From assembly GCF_947242115.1 (NCBI RefSeq), contig NC_074711.1, positions 40,577,265 through 40,641,264 of the forward strand: DNA of 64,000 nucleotides. The letters run 5' to 3'. This stretch comes from Biomphalaria glabrata (Eukaryota > Mollusca > Gastropoda > Planorbidae). Shown here in pieces: positions 11,256-23,539 of this stretch (position 1 is the first letter of the stretch; each line of letters starts with the position of its first letter). The position numbers and the translations under genes were made by a program. The notes beneath the pieces are model-generated. The model had not been told where the DNA came from. It made no database searches and was given only the letters and a program-made list of their open reading frames with translations.

Positions 11256-11439
11256 ATTTCCATTTAAAAAGCAATGGTTCCATGAATTTTGATGAATGTT
11301 TCTTTTAATAAATGTGTATTCATAGACTTCAATATGCTTGTATTATTTATATTTGTCTCACAGGCCTATATATATTGGCTAGTACTTTTTTTTTTGTCGA
11401 TTAAATGACTATGTTCATTTGATTTTATTTAATACTAGA

Positions 11440-12440
11440 CTAGAACAGCTGATTGTATTTGATTATGCAATATTGAATATGTGGGTTCTAGACTCTATAC
11501 CGTAAATCTATATAATTTCATAAATTCAAGCAATACTGTAATATAATAGTTCTAGAATCTAGATACTAAGATAGTTCTACACTTACAGTTTTACAGACTA
11601 CACTGAAGTACACTGTGACTGTAACTTCACTGTAACTTAAGTGTATGTTAGTATGTATGACTACTAGTAGTACTAGATCTATGACTGTAAATACTAAAAA
11701 AATGTCACTAAATTGTCTAAATGATTAGATCTAGTAAATGTGTAATGATGTAATCATTGTAATCACTATTGTAATGATAATGTTATGAATTGTTATGTTA
11801 TAAATCATGTAATCTAGCACTCTGACTCTACTATTGTCTACCAGTCTACAGATTTGAGTTTAAGTATACTAAGTTAGTAAGTAGATTGATAAGAAAATTA
11901 AGATTAAATTGAATAGTGTAGTCGCTAGCAGATGAATGAAGTTCTGAACTGATGAACCTCACACTACTCACAGTTAAAGTCTTAAAGTAGTTAAACTTAT
12001 AAAGTTAAGTAAACAAAAGTAAAAGACTTTTTTAAACTAGTTACTTAGTTAACTTAAGTTAAACAAGATCCAGTTAAAGTTCTTAAACTCAAGTTAAAGT
12101 CTAGACTAGCAATTTAATAGATTACTAGATTATTATAGTCACTTATACTTTATTACTTACAGTGATTCTAATCTATTGTGTCACCTCACTCTTAGAGATT
12201 TTGATTGTCAAATTGACACGAGCAGCTGACTCAGCACTGTCAGTGTCACTATGCTGACTGAGTCTGAGCAGTGGTGAGTAGATATTTAGATCTAGAACTA
12301 GAAAAAAAAAAGTCTAGTAGATTCTACTGTCATGACTGTTGATGAGTTAGATTTTAAATTCTGAAATGTGAGTCAAATTGTAATTGGACTATAGATCTAA
12401 AATCTAGATCTAATGAAAAATGTAAAGTCAAAGTGTAAAC
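11440..12440. repeat. CTAG/AGATCT- and ACTGT/GTAAC-rich low-complexity block upstream of ANKZF1
   Basis: About 1 kb of short degenerate words (TAGATCTAG, CTACTAG, ACTGTAACTT, GTTAAAGT) with no long open frame and no coding signal. It lies directly upstream of ANKZF1. A 5' untranslated exon could lie near its end, for instance before the possible donor GTGAGT at about 12,273, but I cannot prove it. 12,440-13,051 shows nothing else recognisable. Confidence 0.5.
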
Positions 12441-13058
12441 AGAAATTTAAAAAAAATCTCCTACTGTACAGCAGAGGTAGAGGGTGATGAACTTGCGACC
12501 AACATGATGACATTCTGCTCATGAATCATGTCTTGCCATATGACAAGAAAGTCTCATTTACTCATTATATATATATATTATACATTATATAGAAATGGAA
12601 TTGTTGTTCTCTAGTATTGTCATATAATATATGGACAGCCTTTTTCTCCCCTGGAACCACTAGTTCTCTAGACCTAGACTTAAGATCAGTTTTGGGGTAC
12701 ATTTAGTTAACAATGCTTCTAATTGGCTACCATTGTAAAGATTTCTGAACTGTAAATAAGTCTAAAGAATCCACTAGGATTCTTAATTTGGGTAATAAAG
12801 AGTTCGCTGTTCAAGTGCTACAAAAGTTCCAGGATTTCTAAAATTAGATTCTATTGGAAATAAGATGTAAACAGTTTTAAGGTGATCATATATAATTGCA
12901 ATATTGGTAAACAATTATTTGTTATTTTACTGGGTAATAATTTTTTGTACAAAAAAAAAAAGTTCTTTGTTAAAATAGGCGTTAGAATCTGCCTAATTAT
13001 AATCCTTTTATTCCGATATACTCACTTATTATTAATCTTTTTTTCTTTTAGATTGAAA

Positions 13059-16000
13059 ATGAAGACATCAAAACATTACAGATCACCTGACTATTGCATA
13101 TCTAGTCATCTAATATTTGATCCTACTGGGAGCAAAAAATGTTCCGAAATTTCTGAATTAAGTTTGTATACAAAGTACAATAAGGAAGAAAACAAAGATA
13201 TCGATAACAGGGCAGATGTTAAAGTTTTAGGTAATTTAATTAAATTTTTTTTAAAGTCACAACCTAAAAAAACAACTTTTTATTTCCTTAAGTAAAGGCT
13301 TATTAATCACATAAAGCATACAATTTAATCTTACAAATAAAGATTACCAATTGAATTGAAAATGATTATAATTAATAGAAATGAATGAGAAGTTCAAATC
13401 TTAGAACTGCACTGCAACAATGAGTTTTATTTTGAACTTAAGTTAAAATTGAAGAACCATTAGAAAAAAATCATTCATTCATTTGCTGTCCTACTTTAGT
13501 CTATGCACCTTATCTTATCTTATCTTTTAGAATACAGACGTTACTTTAAAAAAGGAAGAGGATTACGTTCCTGTTGAAAAGTGAGAGAGAGAATAGAACC
13601 AATCAAACCTTCAGTTAGACCTTTCATGCTTGAAATAAAAAGAGATTTAATTATTATTAATAAGAAAAGAAGAATTACACCAGTGCCAAGTATTTAAGTA
13701 CCTCGGTAGCCTTTTCTTAGAGAAAAGAATTAATAGAGAGTGTTAAAAGTATAGAAAACTAGATCTATGGCAATCAACTAATCAATGGTCAAACTAAGAA
13801 TACAATGTTTCAGTCAACTCCAGATACTCTGATACAAGACAAGAAGAATGGAATTGAAAGCAACACTTGGAGAAGAAGGTGTCACATTTTCGTTAAGTGA
13901 TACCCAACTTAAAATAAAAGCTTATTAAAATGCTCTTTGCTCGTCATTTGCTCAATAAAATACAAAAAAAGTTAACAATAGTCATCACAATCACTTAGCT
14001 GTATTGCATTGAACCAAATTGTCTGCATTAAGTTTTGGCTTTGATACCAGTAGATTCCAAGTTGTTCATTGTAGGTCAGATATAATTGGAGATTCAGTAT
14101 CGCACATGAAAATATTCTCTTATAACTTATATGTGTTTGTAATATTTTAATAAACCATACAATAGTCAACTATTATTGTAATAAATTTATTTGGCTTACC
14201 TTTTATCTGATCTTTGCAGTATTTCTATTCACTTTCAGAGATGAAAGATGAGCCACCAAGTAAACCAGTTGTCTCAGATGTTATGTTTTGTCATTGTTGT
14301 CAGGTCAAACTTTCAGACAGAGATGAGCAGGTGAAATACACACGTTATTATTAGTAGAAAGTGTTATTTTTTTAAGTATCTAAAAGACAAAGGTTATCAA
14401 TTTTACTGAATATTATTTTATTTTGTTAAAGCAAGTGCAATTCAGTCCATTGAAAGTTAAAATTCTGATTTAATTTTTCCCTGCGGATTTTATTTTAAGG
14501 TGAGTCATTACAAATGTGATTGGCATAGATATAATCTTCACCGTCGGATGAAAAATTTACCCGCTATATTGGAGGAGGAATTTGATTATATATCAGGTAA
14601 AATAACATGTTGATAAAAGAAAGTTAAAAAAAAAAGTCAAGTATTCTTCCTTTTTCACTTTTTTTCCCACATGCTACTTTGAGCTATTAAAGTAAACAAA
14701 GGATGGCCAGAAGGAGACAATGGAGTGAAAAGCAACAACATTGATTTATTAATATTCACTGAAAGCATTCTATTTGCAACTGGTAAAATAATTTAAAATC
14801 ATGCAATAATAGAAAGTTTGTTTTCTCCATTGCTTGTTAAAATCAAAATGAACAAAAATATCTCATCGTGGTTCATTATTAAACATTTTCATTAAAAAAA
14901 AGTATTTCAAAATAATTTTTTTTTTTATGTATTAGATATTCTGTATTAAAAAAACTTTTTAGCAAAATATTCCAATTTTATTCTTTGTAAATAAAAATCT
15001 ATAAAATTTTCTTTTCTAACAATAGGGGATATTTCAAGTATATCAGGATCTGACAGTGACGACACTGACCATGAAGGCTCTCAAGATGAAGCTTCACTTA
15101 AGTTCAATGAACTGGACAGTGTAGATGATGAACAATCCACTGTTTACAATCATCCCAAGCTGTACTTTAGAAATAAGGATGGAGATTTGATGTCCATTTA
15201 TCGCTGCCTAATCCAACAAAAAAAAGTATGCTTTGTTTATAAATTATTTAAAGAATCTTATCCATATTTGTCATACCTAGGCATTGAAATATAAAATATA
15301 CTCTTAGAAGGGCCTGAAGATGCTTTTGAGGCTGTACTTTATACTTAATTAGTTTATCTATAGCATAGGCTAGGAGGGTCACATATTATTTTTATATTGG
15401 AGATTTACATAATAAACTAAACAGTGTCAAGGTCGCTAAAATTAACTTATAAAAATTGCTCTTTAAAAAGGAGCTTACAAAATTTGTGCTAAAATGTGCA
15501 CTAATGCTATTATGTAACTTATTTTAAAAAAACACAGCCTAGCAAAGTTTCCTTTATTTTGCACACCAGATACACCAAAAAGCTTGCTATTTATTGGTTC
15601 TCAGACATGTATGAAAATCTCCAATTGGTGTGAAAATAGGGCTAAATGTATTATTGGTGATGAAAATTCATAGGTTTCACAGTTTCTTACTTTAAATTTT
15701 TTTTATTTAAAGAGGACTGCCAAATTTTCATTCCAAGTCATATGGGACTCTAGTGCTTACATTCATGCTTAAAGAACTTTTTATTTATGCTCTGAAAATC
15801 TACATGCATTCTTATTTTGTCATCAACATGTTCATATTGTTAAGTGTAAAATAAAAATTTCCATTTTTTGTTTTTGTGTGTAACTTATTTTTTCACTTTA
15901 TCTTTAATAAAACACTTAAGATAGAGAATGAAGTGTTGCCTTACTGATAGTAAATATGTCTCAAATTGTTTTTTTGACAGTTTCCAATAGAAGACCATAG

Positions 16001-19000
16001 AGAGATTGAGAAAAAAATAGCTCTACTACCAGAGAAATCAAATTGGATTATATTAATGGTGTCTTCTGGACATTTTGCAGGAGCAGTATTTAATGGGTAT
16101 CTAAAACAACTAAAAATTAATTGAATATTAATGTTTTGTTAATACTTTGTAATTGTTTTCTTTACAGTGAATAGTGTCAGTTCATTTCCTATTAATAAAT
16201 TCCTTTTAAATTTAGTAAAGATGTTTTGGAGCATAAGACCTTTCATCGCTACACAATAAGAGCAAAAAGAGGAACTGCCCAATCCAGTAAAGACAGCCAA
16301 GGCAATGCTCCAAAAAGTGCTGGAGCATCTTTGAGAAGACATCATGAAGCTGCGTTAATTCAAGTTAGTATTTATTTTATCTGTACATCTAAGGTTTCAT
16401 CATTGTGTTATGTTTTTTAAATAACTTTAACCATTTAAGCCTTATCAGTTTATTTTTTGTTCAAATATTAATCAAGGATGCATTTATTGTGTGTGTGGGG
16501 GGTGGGGGGGGGGGGGGGTGAAGTCTAATAAAAGGTGTATTTTCTGAATTTTTTTTCTCCAGGAAGTACAAGAGCTTTTAACTAGTTGGTCTGATCACAT
16601 CAAAACTTGTGATTTGGTGTTTACAAGAGTTCCTGTTGCAAATAAAATTATGCTTTTTGGTGGTAAAAGTCCTGCCTTCAAAAAAGAAGACCCAAGAATC
16701 AGAACTATTCCTTTAACAACAAGGCGACCCACTTTCAATGAAATCAAACGAGTTCACCAAACACTAGCTTCAGTGGAAAATTATGGTAAGAATTATAGCA
16801 TTTTCTTAACTTATGTTGTTTTTTTCTTCAGAAGTTTAATATTAATTTAAAATGTGTTGTTTTTTTTTGGTTTTTGTTTTGTAGGCAAAGATGCTGATTT
16901 GAATGATTTTATAACAGTCATGCCTGAAAAAGTTTCTAAACAGAAGAAGAATTTTGGACATCCTGGTCGTGTCAATGAGCTGACTTTAGGTATTTTTTAT
17001 TTAGTTTAATAAACCTTAAACTCAGAAAACATTTAATTTTAATGTTTCAAATTTAAATTAAAAAATAGATCTATATCTTAGTTTTAGCAATACAGTAGTA
17101 ACACACTCACAAATCCTTATAATCTTCTAGATTGAATGACACTGCTCTTTATTTATACATTTTTATATAGACAATCAAATACCTGATGGTTTGTATAAAG
17201 ACACTCTTGAGATGTTCAACGGAAGTCAAGTAGAAAACTTAGTAGGTGAAACAGGCCAACTAAAGAAATCTGAATCAGTTTCCCGAAAAGTTAAAAAAAA
17301 TTTTAAAGCAACAATAATTGATTCGGAAACTGTTTGCGAAGTTAAAGAAGGTCAGTTCTGTACATTTTTAAAAAATATTTGTTTCATATTCCTTTAATGA
17401 GTATAATTTATGATTATAATAAAGCATCATCAATGATAAAATATAACAGTTAATTTTCTTCATTCCCTAGATGATGATATGATTCAGTTTAGAAACAATG
17501 TCTACACTGCCTGTAAGTGTGGAGATGTGTCATCACTTAAGAATAACATTTTAACTTCTAATAAATCTGGATCAGAAAAAAATTCAACAAATCAAGATTT
17601 TGTTGTAACCAAAACAGTTTCAGTGACTAATAGTCTGATGGAATCAGGTCATGCAGAAGATACTACAGCTATACCTGATTTGTCTACTGTTACAATAAAA
17701 GGCTGTATTGATTCAGATATGAAAAATGGTAGCTCTTTTGACATTGATGTTGCACAGTTCTTAAACACATCTGTTACAGATGGTGGAACAACATTTCTGC
17801 ATCTGGCCTCTAAAGAGGGGCATGATGAAATTATTACAACATTATTAGAATGTGGTGCTGATCCCGCATTAAGGTATATTTAAATATCAATTTTCAATGT
17901 CATATTTATAAATCTTGATATCATCATCTGTCCTTTAGTCTGTAGAACCATTGGAGAACCATACATGACTGTCTCCATTCCTCTGTCTTTTGCTCTGAAT
18001 CTCTTCATTGACGTGCCCCTCCATTTTTTTATGTTATCTTGAATTTTGAACCATTAGGTACCACACATGATATGTTGACTGTCCTTCTCCATTTCTCTTT
18101 GCCTTTCTCGTTGAATAAAATCTGTTTAAATGGCAGTCCTTTCCATTGTTTAATGTTGTCTTTCCATTGATTTCTCTGTCTGCCTTTTCTTCTTTTTCTT
18201 GGTACTTTTCCCTTATGGAAGCTCTTGGTAAGTCCTGAGGACTTTGTGATTAGGCCACTAAATTCTAGTTTGCATTTTTTGTTAAAAGTGGTCAGTAGGT
18301 CTTCAAATTCCCAATTTCCATTGTGATTCTGTTTCGAATCTCTTCATTTGTGATACCTAGTATCCTTCTTCATCTTTATATAATTTTACAAACTTTTTTT
18401 ATTTAGAATAACATCATTTTTTTTTTTTAAAGTTTTCATTAAGGTTGAAACAAATTGCATCACAAAGGGGATGCAGTGTTCCATTGCTGATTTTACAATA
18501 CTGCTTAAATGATCTATCAAATAATATTCTCACTGTGGCATTTATTTATTTATCTTCACAAATATAACTAATTTATTGCAGGGACAAATCTGGTAAAACA
18601 CCTTACAGTTTAGGAGACACTAAAGTTAGAAATGCCTTTAGACGTTTTATGGCTGATTTTCCAGAAAAATATGATTATACCAAAGCACAGGTATTTCATC
18701 AGTTTGTTAGATTTTTTTTTAGTTTAGAAAACTTTTTTAAATTAATGATAAATAATTTTGTGTTCAAAAATACTTTTTTTTTTCTAAACATTTTAAAATT
18801 TTTACTTAATGATAATGCATTTGGGAAACTATAATTCAAATTTTGTTTATCTTGACTGTTATTGATAGGCTAAAGTATTTCAATTCTATAAAGAATAAAT
18901 TAAAACCGAAGGCATCTTGGTTAGATAAAATAATAATTACACAAAAAAGGAGTCCTAAAGGGACTGCAGGCACGACATGGCCTAAATTGTGCCGATGTGC

Positions 19001-20511
19001 CTAAAATCAAATCAAAAAAGGACACATTAAAAAAAAACAACTATATGGATATTATAAAACATTTTTTGTTTTTATACAATATTTTAGCTACCCTTTTTTA
19101 AAAAATGTCTCTAGATACCAAGTCCACTTACTGCTGAAATGGAAAGTGAGAAAAAGTTAAAAGCTGCTGAAAAAAGAAAAGCCAAGAAAAAAGCACAAAA
19201 TGAGAAAAACAAGGTAAGAATTTTATCATTGTGCTCCACAGTTGGAGGAAGTTTATTGAATATAAAGGTGTTTTACCAGATTTATCCCTTCAATGAGCCA
19301 GCCAGGAAAACCAATGACTTTGCAGAAATTAAGTCATTGATTAACATGCATGACTAGATTGACCTAGGAACATGTGTAGGACGTAATCATCTTTTTTTTT
19401 TTAAGTAACATCTTCTTTTTTTAATAATATACAGAGGTTCATAAGATAAGATAGGATCTTAGGGAGACTTGTTTTTAGCTGATAGAGAAATAAAGCTGAT
19501 GAAGTCACTGAGTATGTTTTTTTAACATTTTCATTTTACCATGTCCCTAGTGACTGAAGAGTTCAACAAAAGTGTGTTTTCACATACATTTTATCTTACT
19601 CAAAACCTAGTTTGTTTTGTTTTTTTATATTTTTGTTTTGCTTGAACAGGACAAAAAAGCAGCCGAAGCACAATTTCAAGCTGAGAAGAGAGAAAAAGAA
19701 AGATTTCTAGCGTTATCTGATAGAGAAAAGGTAGATGGTCTAAATTTATTAAAAAAATAATTTGGTTTCTAAGAATCTTTTACTGTGTGATTTCTCTTTT
19801 ATATTTCTTTTTACATTATTTTTATGTATTACAGTCATTTTAACTAATTTAATGGTGTTAAAGTCAAAATATACTTTTTTTTAAACTGTATACTTCAAAA
19901 CAAAATAAAAGCATGTTTTTTTTTTGTTAGCCTTTTCAATTAGCCTGCTACTCTAAAATATGTATTAATTCTATATTTTATTATTAAAAAATTATTATAG
20001 CGAGCTCTTGCGGCAGAAAAAAGATTTCTACAGCAAAATGCTAATCAAGGAACTATGAGTCCAGTTCTAAGGTATTTTTTTTTATTTCAATAAAATTGAA
20101 ACACATCTACATTGGAGTCAGTGATTAGGAAAAAAATATGAAAATAAGAAAGAAAAAAAATGAGTTAGTTTTCTTTTCAAAGATACAATACATTTTAAAA
20201 ATTAATTAAAGCTATTGTATATTGCTATTAATTTTTTTTTTCTTAAAGCCTGTTTAGTAATAATGAAATTGCAACATTCTAGTTAAAACTTTTAAAAATG
20301 TATAAAGACTCTTAATATAATCTATTTCAATCATTATTTAAAAAAGCTTGTTTGCTAAACTTAATGTGTGTACATATTTTTTCTATCAATAAATTCTAGT
20401 AGATGCTGGCAATGTGGAACAGACATTACTGGGAAGGTGCCATTTGAATATGCTGACTACAAATTTTGCACTACTAAATGTTTAAGAGAACATAGATCCA
20501 AGCCTCTTTAA
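13059..20511 (+). CDS. ANKZF1: ANKZF1 / Vms1 orthologue, peptidyl-tRNA hydrolase of ribosome quality control (15 coding exons, 735 aa)
   Basis: Exons: 13059-13230, 14239-14330, 14500-14596, 15026-15225, 15981-16096, 16216-16363, 16563-16785, 16885-16989, 17171-17350, 17471-17873, 18582-18690, 19115-19213, 19650-19730, 20001-20071, 20400-20511. All junctions are GT-AG and phases are consistent; human ANKZF1 is about the same length (726 aa). The family frees nascent chains from tRNA on stalled 60S subunits and recruits p97/Cdc48, in cytosol and at mitochondria. Domains: C2H2-like finger (C75, C78, H91, H97; '[11 protein letters not shown]'); VLRF1 release domain about 190-350, with '[10 protein letters not shown]' and '[12 protein letters not shown]' whose Gln (Q248) aligns with the catalytic Gln of the family; ankyrin repeats about 548-610 ('[16 protein letters not shown]'); basic coiled coil about 620-685 ending in a p97-binding VIM, R-x5-AA-x2-R (673-683); C-terminal treble-clef zinc finger (C701, C704, C722, C726). 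The start is the first ATG of an exon beginning at 13,052; an upstream 5' UTR exon is likely. The gene looks intact. I see no clear AATAAA close downstream. Confidence 0.95.
13505..13900. mobile_element. LINE debris in ANKZF1 intron 1
   Basis: 13,505-13,570 carries ATCTTATCTTATC followed by ACAGACGTTACTT and GAGGATTACGT, a reverse-oriented stub of the (AAGAT)n-tailed LINE 3' end. The following 330 bp reads on the + strand, with breaks, as '[20 protein letters not shown]', suggestive of an RTE-type reverse transcriptase C-terminal region. The second part is weakly supported. Confidence 0.5.
16497..16518 (+). repeat. G-run in ANKZF1 intron 6
   Basis: GGGGGGTGG followed by an unbroken run of G, 22 bases with a single T, about 45 bp upstream of the exon 7 acceptor. 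On the coding strand it could form a G-quadruplex in the pre-mRNA. Confidence 0.9.
17905..18380 (-). mobile_element. RTE-like LINE 3' coding end in ANKZF1 intron 10
   Basis: The reverse strand gives, with frame breaks, '[14 protein letters not shown]', '[15 protein letters not shown]', '[15 protein letters not shown]' / '[14 protein letters not shown]', '[17 protein letters not shown]', then a GATGATGATATC end. This follows the RTE pattern 'GRQR..W.DNI..W.GL' and 'KWR..V..SSVVP'. A segment near the end is partly duplicated. Antisense to the host gene. Confidence 0.8.
18945..19015 (+). mobile_element. LINE 3'-terminal stub (GGCACGACATGGCC family)
   Basis: GACTGCAGGCACGACATGGCCTAAATTGTGCCGATGTGCC followed by an A-rich AAATCAAATCAAAA tail. 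A second copy of the same 45-bp core lies at 23,025-23,065. The conserved 3' end plus A-rich tail suggests a truncated CR1/L2-like LINE. It lies in ANKZF1 intron 11. Confidence 0.6.
19285..19465 (+). mobile_element. LINE 3' end fragment in ANKZF1 intron 12
   Basis: Codes for '[20 protein letters not shown]' then stop, continues GACTAGATTGACCTAGGA and GTAGGACGTAATCATC, a T run, and ends with CATAAGATAAGATAGG. Same family as 24,190-24,410 and in the sense orientation of the host gene. Confidence 0.85.
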
Positions 20512-22049
20512 CATTTGTATTAAACATATCATTATTGTTTCAACTGATTCACACTGCTTTTGTGCCTCCATATTTTAGGTTATGATCTTTTTGTGTTTGA
20601 AATAGTATCTTTGTTAATATACAGATCAACAAGTTAGAAATTAATTGAACTATATTAAGTCATTATTTTGTACTTTTGTAATATATTTAATTTTTACTGC
20701 ACAGTCCCAAAAAAATGGTGGTGATAAGTTATTGGAAAAAGAAAAGCAAATGCCTAATACATATTAGGATTAGCAGCATTGTAGGTTCTGCCAGGATGTG
20801 CTCTGTAATTTGTCCAAGGGTCACTAGTTCCTGATTTTTCCTCAGGGTTGACTCCAAAATATGAAACTCATTAAATTAATAATTTTAGAGTAACTTTTAA
20901 AATGCATTAGCAATTTTAAAACAAAGAAATAATCTGTGAAACTGATTTATTGATTTATACTTTTAGGGGTCATACAAATATCTCATTGGCAGAAAATAGA
21001 ATTAGAAAAAAATGGGTTAAATTGATTTACATCAAGTCTTTGTTCGTTTGCACAGCAGTCCAAGTGGATTGTACCTGTGTTATGCTATGGTTTAAATAGT
21101 TGGTATATATATTTATTTTGACTGGAACACTCTTAAAACCCATAAAAAAAAAAACAATACACATTACAACCCCCAACACACTTTTCTAGCCCTTAAATTC
21201 TATGTCCTTTTTTTGTCTCTTTCATAGGGCATGCAACCCCCTATTATAGGCTATGCACAAACATTTCTTATCCCATCATTGTAACCTTCCATCTCCCAGC
21301 ACTATAATGCTCCTCACATATACACGCAAATGAAAGTGCCCGTTCCTGAGGAACAGTTTGGAAGAAGAAACATCATATATTCACTGTGAAAATTTTTCAG
21401 ACTTATAACTTTTGCTTTAGATTAGAGGACTACTTCTAGATCTAGTCGTTTTAAAATTGTTCAACTCATTATCATTAATTACAACTAAACTAGTCTTTCA
21501 ATATCAAATTATAGTAAATACCTCAACACACACACATGCTTTCATACAGATGTAAAAACACATTAGATAATCACAATGATCTAAGGATAGATAATTCCTC
21601 ACATACACTGACAATTATCTACACCTAGAGGAGAATTACAATAAAGATCTAGATCTGTGAAAAAACATATTAATAACAAAATGGAACAAAGGAAATTTAT
21701 GCACCAAAAAAGTGTTAAAAAGTACTTTAGCAGAAAGAATTAGACATTAAAATGTCGGCTTTCAAAGATATTGTTGGTAGACACTGCGAATAAAAAATCA
21801 TTTTTGGTAAATTTAACCACAGTAGTTTCTATCTTGGAAATGACTTAGCTTACCTAGGTTTGCGTTAGGTAAAAAGAAGTTTAATTTTTGTGTCCATAGC
21901 AAGTGGGTGAATAAGTGATCATATAAAAAATTTAACCAAATACATGCAATCCCATAAAGATTTGTTGTCCAAAAAGGATTAACCATTTGGTTTATTAGTG
22001 GACATTAGCTTTCTGAGTGCAATCCTTTTTTTTAATGCAGCTTTCATGC
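20512..22049 (+). other. ANKZF1 3' UTR and intergenic DNA
   Basis: Follows the ANKZF1 stop codon. The transcript end cannot be fixed from a consensus AATAAA. Apart from CA-rich and AT-rich patches (for example around 21,130-21,180 and 21,530) I see no gene, RNA or clear repeat in it. Confidence 0.5.
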
Positions 22050-22053
22050 TTAA

Positions 22054-22126
22054 CTCTTTCTCTCCGTAAATATTTACCACATTCTCGTGGAATCAATGTT
22101 GGTATCGTCAGTTAGGAGAGAAAGAA
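22054..22126. mobile_element. 73-bp TTAA-flanked palindromic MITE (piggyBac-like)
   Basis: TTAA (22,050-22,053), then CTCTTTCTCTCC. The far end is GGAGAGAAAGAA followed by TTAA (22,127-22,130). Near-perfect 12-bp inverted ends with a TTAA duplication are the piggyBac signature. A related longer copy starts at 42,594. Confidence 0.7.
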
Positions 22127-22234
22127 TTAAAGCATGCTCAGTGTGCTATGGTCCAATTACATTTGTGGACCAGTGGTTGAGGGAGTATTTGGGTAGAATT
22201 TCTGCACTGCCATTTCAAAAGCAATTTAAAAAAA

Positions 22235-22325
22235 AAGAAATAAAGTTGCTCGAGTTTGATTTTGAACTCGAGGTCTAGAGCCCCCTTGATGAAAGGCAAA
22301 CATGTTTAGCTACTGAGCTATTCAA
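22235..22325 (-). repeat. tRNA-like relic (SINE head or tRNA pseudogene)
   Basis: The reverse strand reads AATAGCTCAGTAGCTAAACATG (D-arm/A-box-like), then CCTTTCATCAAGG (anticodon-arm-like), then CGAGTTCAAAATCAAACTCG (T-arm-like, but one or two bases too long in the loop). The arms are not good enough for a functional tRNA. A tRNA-derived SINE different from the 6888 family is the likelier reading. Confidence 0.4.
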
Positions 22326-22379
22326 GTACTTATAAAATTAGGTCTTATAGTCTATTGTTAGATTAAATTTTTAGCAAAC

Positions 22380-22720
22380 AACCAAATTTTCTACCCAAGG
22401 CTTATCTCCCCTTAGTATTGTACATTTTCTATTTAAAACCAAATTAATTCATTATGACTAATTGGTTATTTTTTAAAATTGATTCATGTGTTGCCATGGA
22501 CATTAAATAATTATGCAAAGTTTCAACGTGATCCGAGAATGGAAAGTGGAAGAAATAACTTGTGAAAGATTCCACTCTGACATCTGTGGCATTTTACGTC
22601 TTGAGAGAATCTTTTCCCTTTGCAACTTCTTGTGTGACTAAAGCAGCCAATTTTTGATACACAGATAGATACACCCAGACAGATGCAAAATTTTAAAAAA
22701 GTAAACTTTTGATTTTTATC
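22380..22720 (+). repeat. Interspersed repeat, copy 1 (CTAATTGGTTATT / TTTCAACNTGATCCGAGA family)
   Basis: Contains TTATCTCCCCTTAGTA, GACTAATTGGTTATTTTTTA, then AAAGTTTCAACGTGATCCGAGAATGG and ACACAGATAGATACACCCAGACAGA. Part of it reappears inverted at 57,640-57,730 in SHTN1 intron 5, and its 5' part resembles 8930-9010. No coding content is seen; the class is unknown. Confidence 0.6.
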
Positions 22721-23009
22721 ATAATGTTATCAAACTTGATTTCTGCTTGCTTCGGTGCCTATAGTACTGCATGAGATTTAGGCTAAGATGCAAGTCTTTT
22801 TTAAGGAATGCATGGTTATAAATAAAACACTGATTAGCTGCAAAGATCCAGCTGTGACCTATAGGCCTACATTTTGACACTTCTAATGCAGATGAAGTCT
22901 TTGCTGAGGTTAGCTTTTTTTCTTTTTAATATTTGCAACTTTCTTTGACTATAGCCTTTCTTTGGGTGTCCAAGCAGCATTCTTTCTTTTGAAACACATT
23001 TTATTTCCT

Positions 23010-23070
23010 TGAAGGATTACGGGCACGACATGGCCTAAATTGTGCTGATGTGCCAAAACTCTAACCAAGA
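23010..23070 (+). mobile_element. LINE 3'-terminal stub, second copy
   Basis: GATTACGGGCACGACATGGCCTAAATTGTGCTGATGTGCC, nearly identical to 18,955-19,000, followed by a short A-rich end. 23,070-23,539 up to the GOLGA4 start shows nothing else; the promoter and 5' UTR of GOLGA4 must lie about here but no motif identifies them. Confidence 0.6.
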
Positions 23071-23539
23071 AGTCTTACATAAGGGTTGTGAGAGCTTCTG
23101 TCTGGTAGACTTGGAATGATGGATTTTTTGTAGTAGAAGCAATAGTTTAATTAAAGCAAAAAATGTCGAGACATGACATCTTTGTTTACATTCATAAAAA
23201 AACACTTTTTTCTTGGAAATAGTGTACTTGAAAATGAAATAGATCTATGTGAAATAATTTATTTTTTTTTAGTTGTCAACAATTTATTATTAAATATGGA
23301 AATTAAAGAACCAAATGAATAAATAACTTTTTTGTACTTTTATTTGGAAGAGAGTATCATTAATTGTTTTCATTAAAGGAGAGTGCACTGAGACGTGTCT
23401 GAGAATAACTAAAATAAGCTTTGTGATAATCAACTGCTTACACTTAAATAAATTAAGTTGGATTAGATCTTGCAATCATAGAGTAGTTTCTGCTATAATC
23501 CTCCAAATTTCACTGAAACTATAGATTGAGATTCTAATC

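Noticed and set aside
22235-22325. A functional tRNA gene on the reverse strand
   Set aside because: D- and T-arm-like motifs are present but the T loop is too long and the acceptor stem does not pair; a SINE head or pseudogene is likelier.
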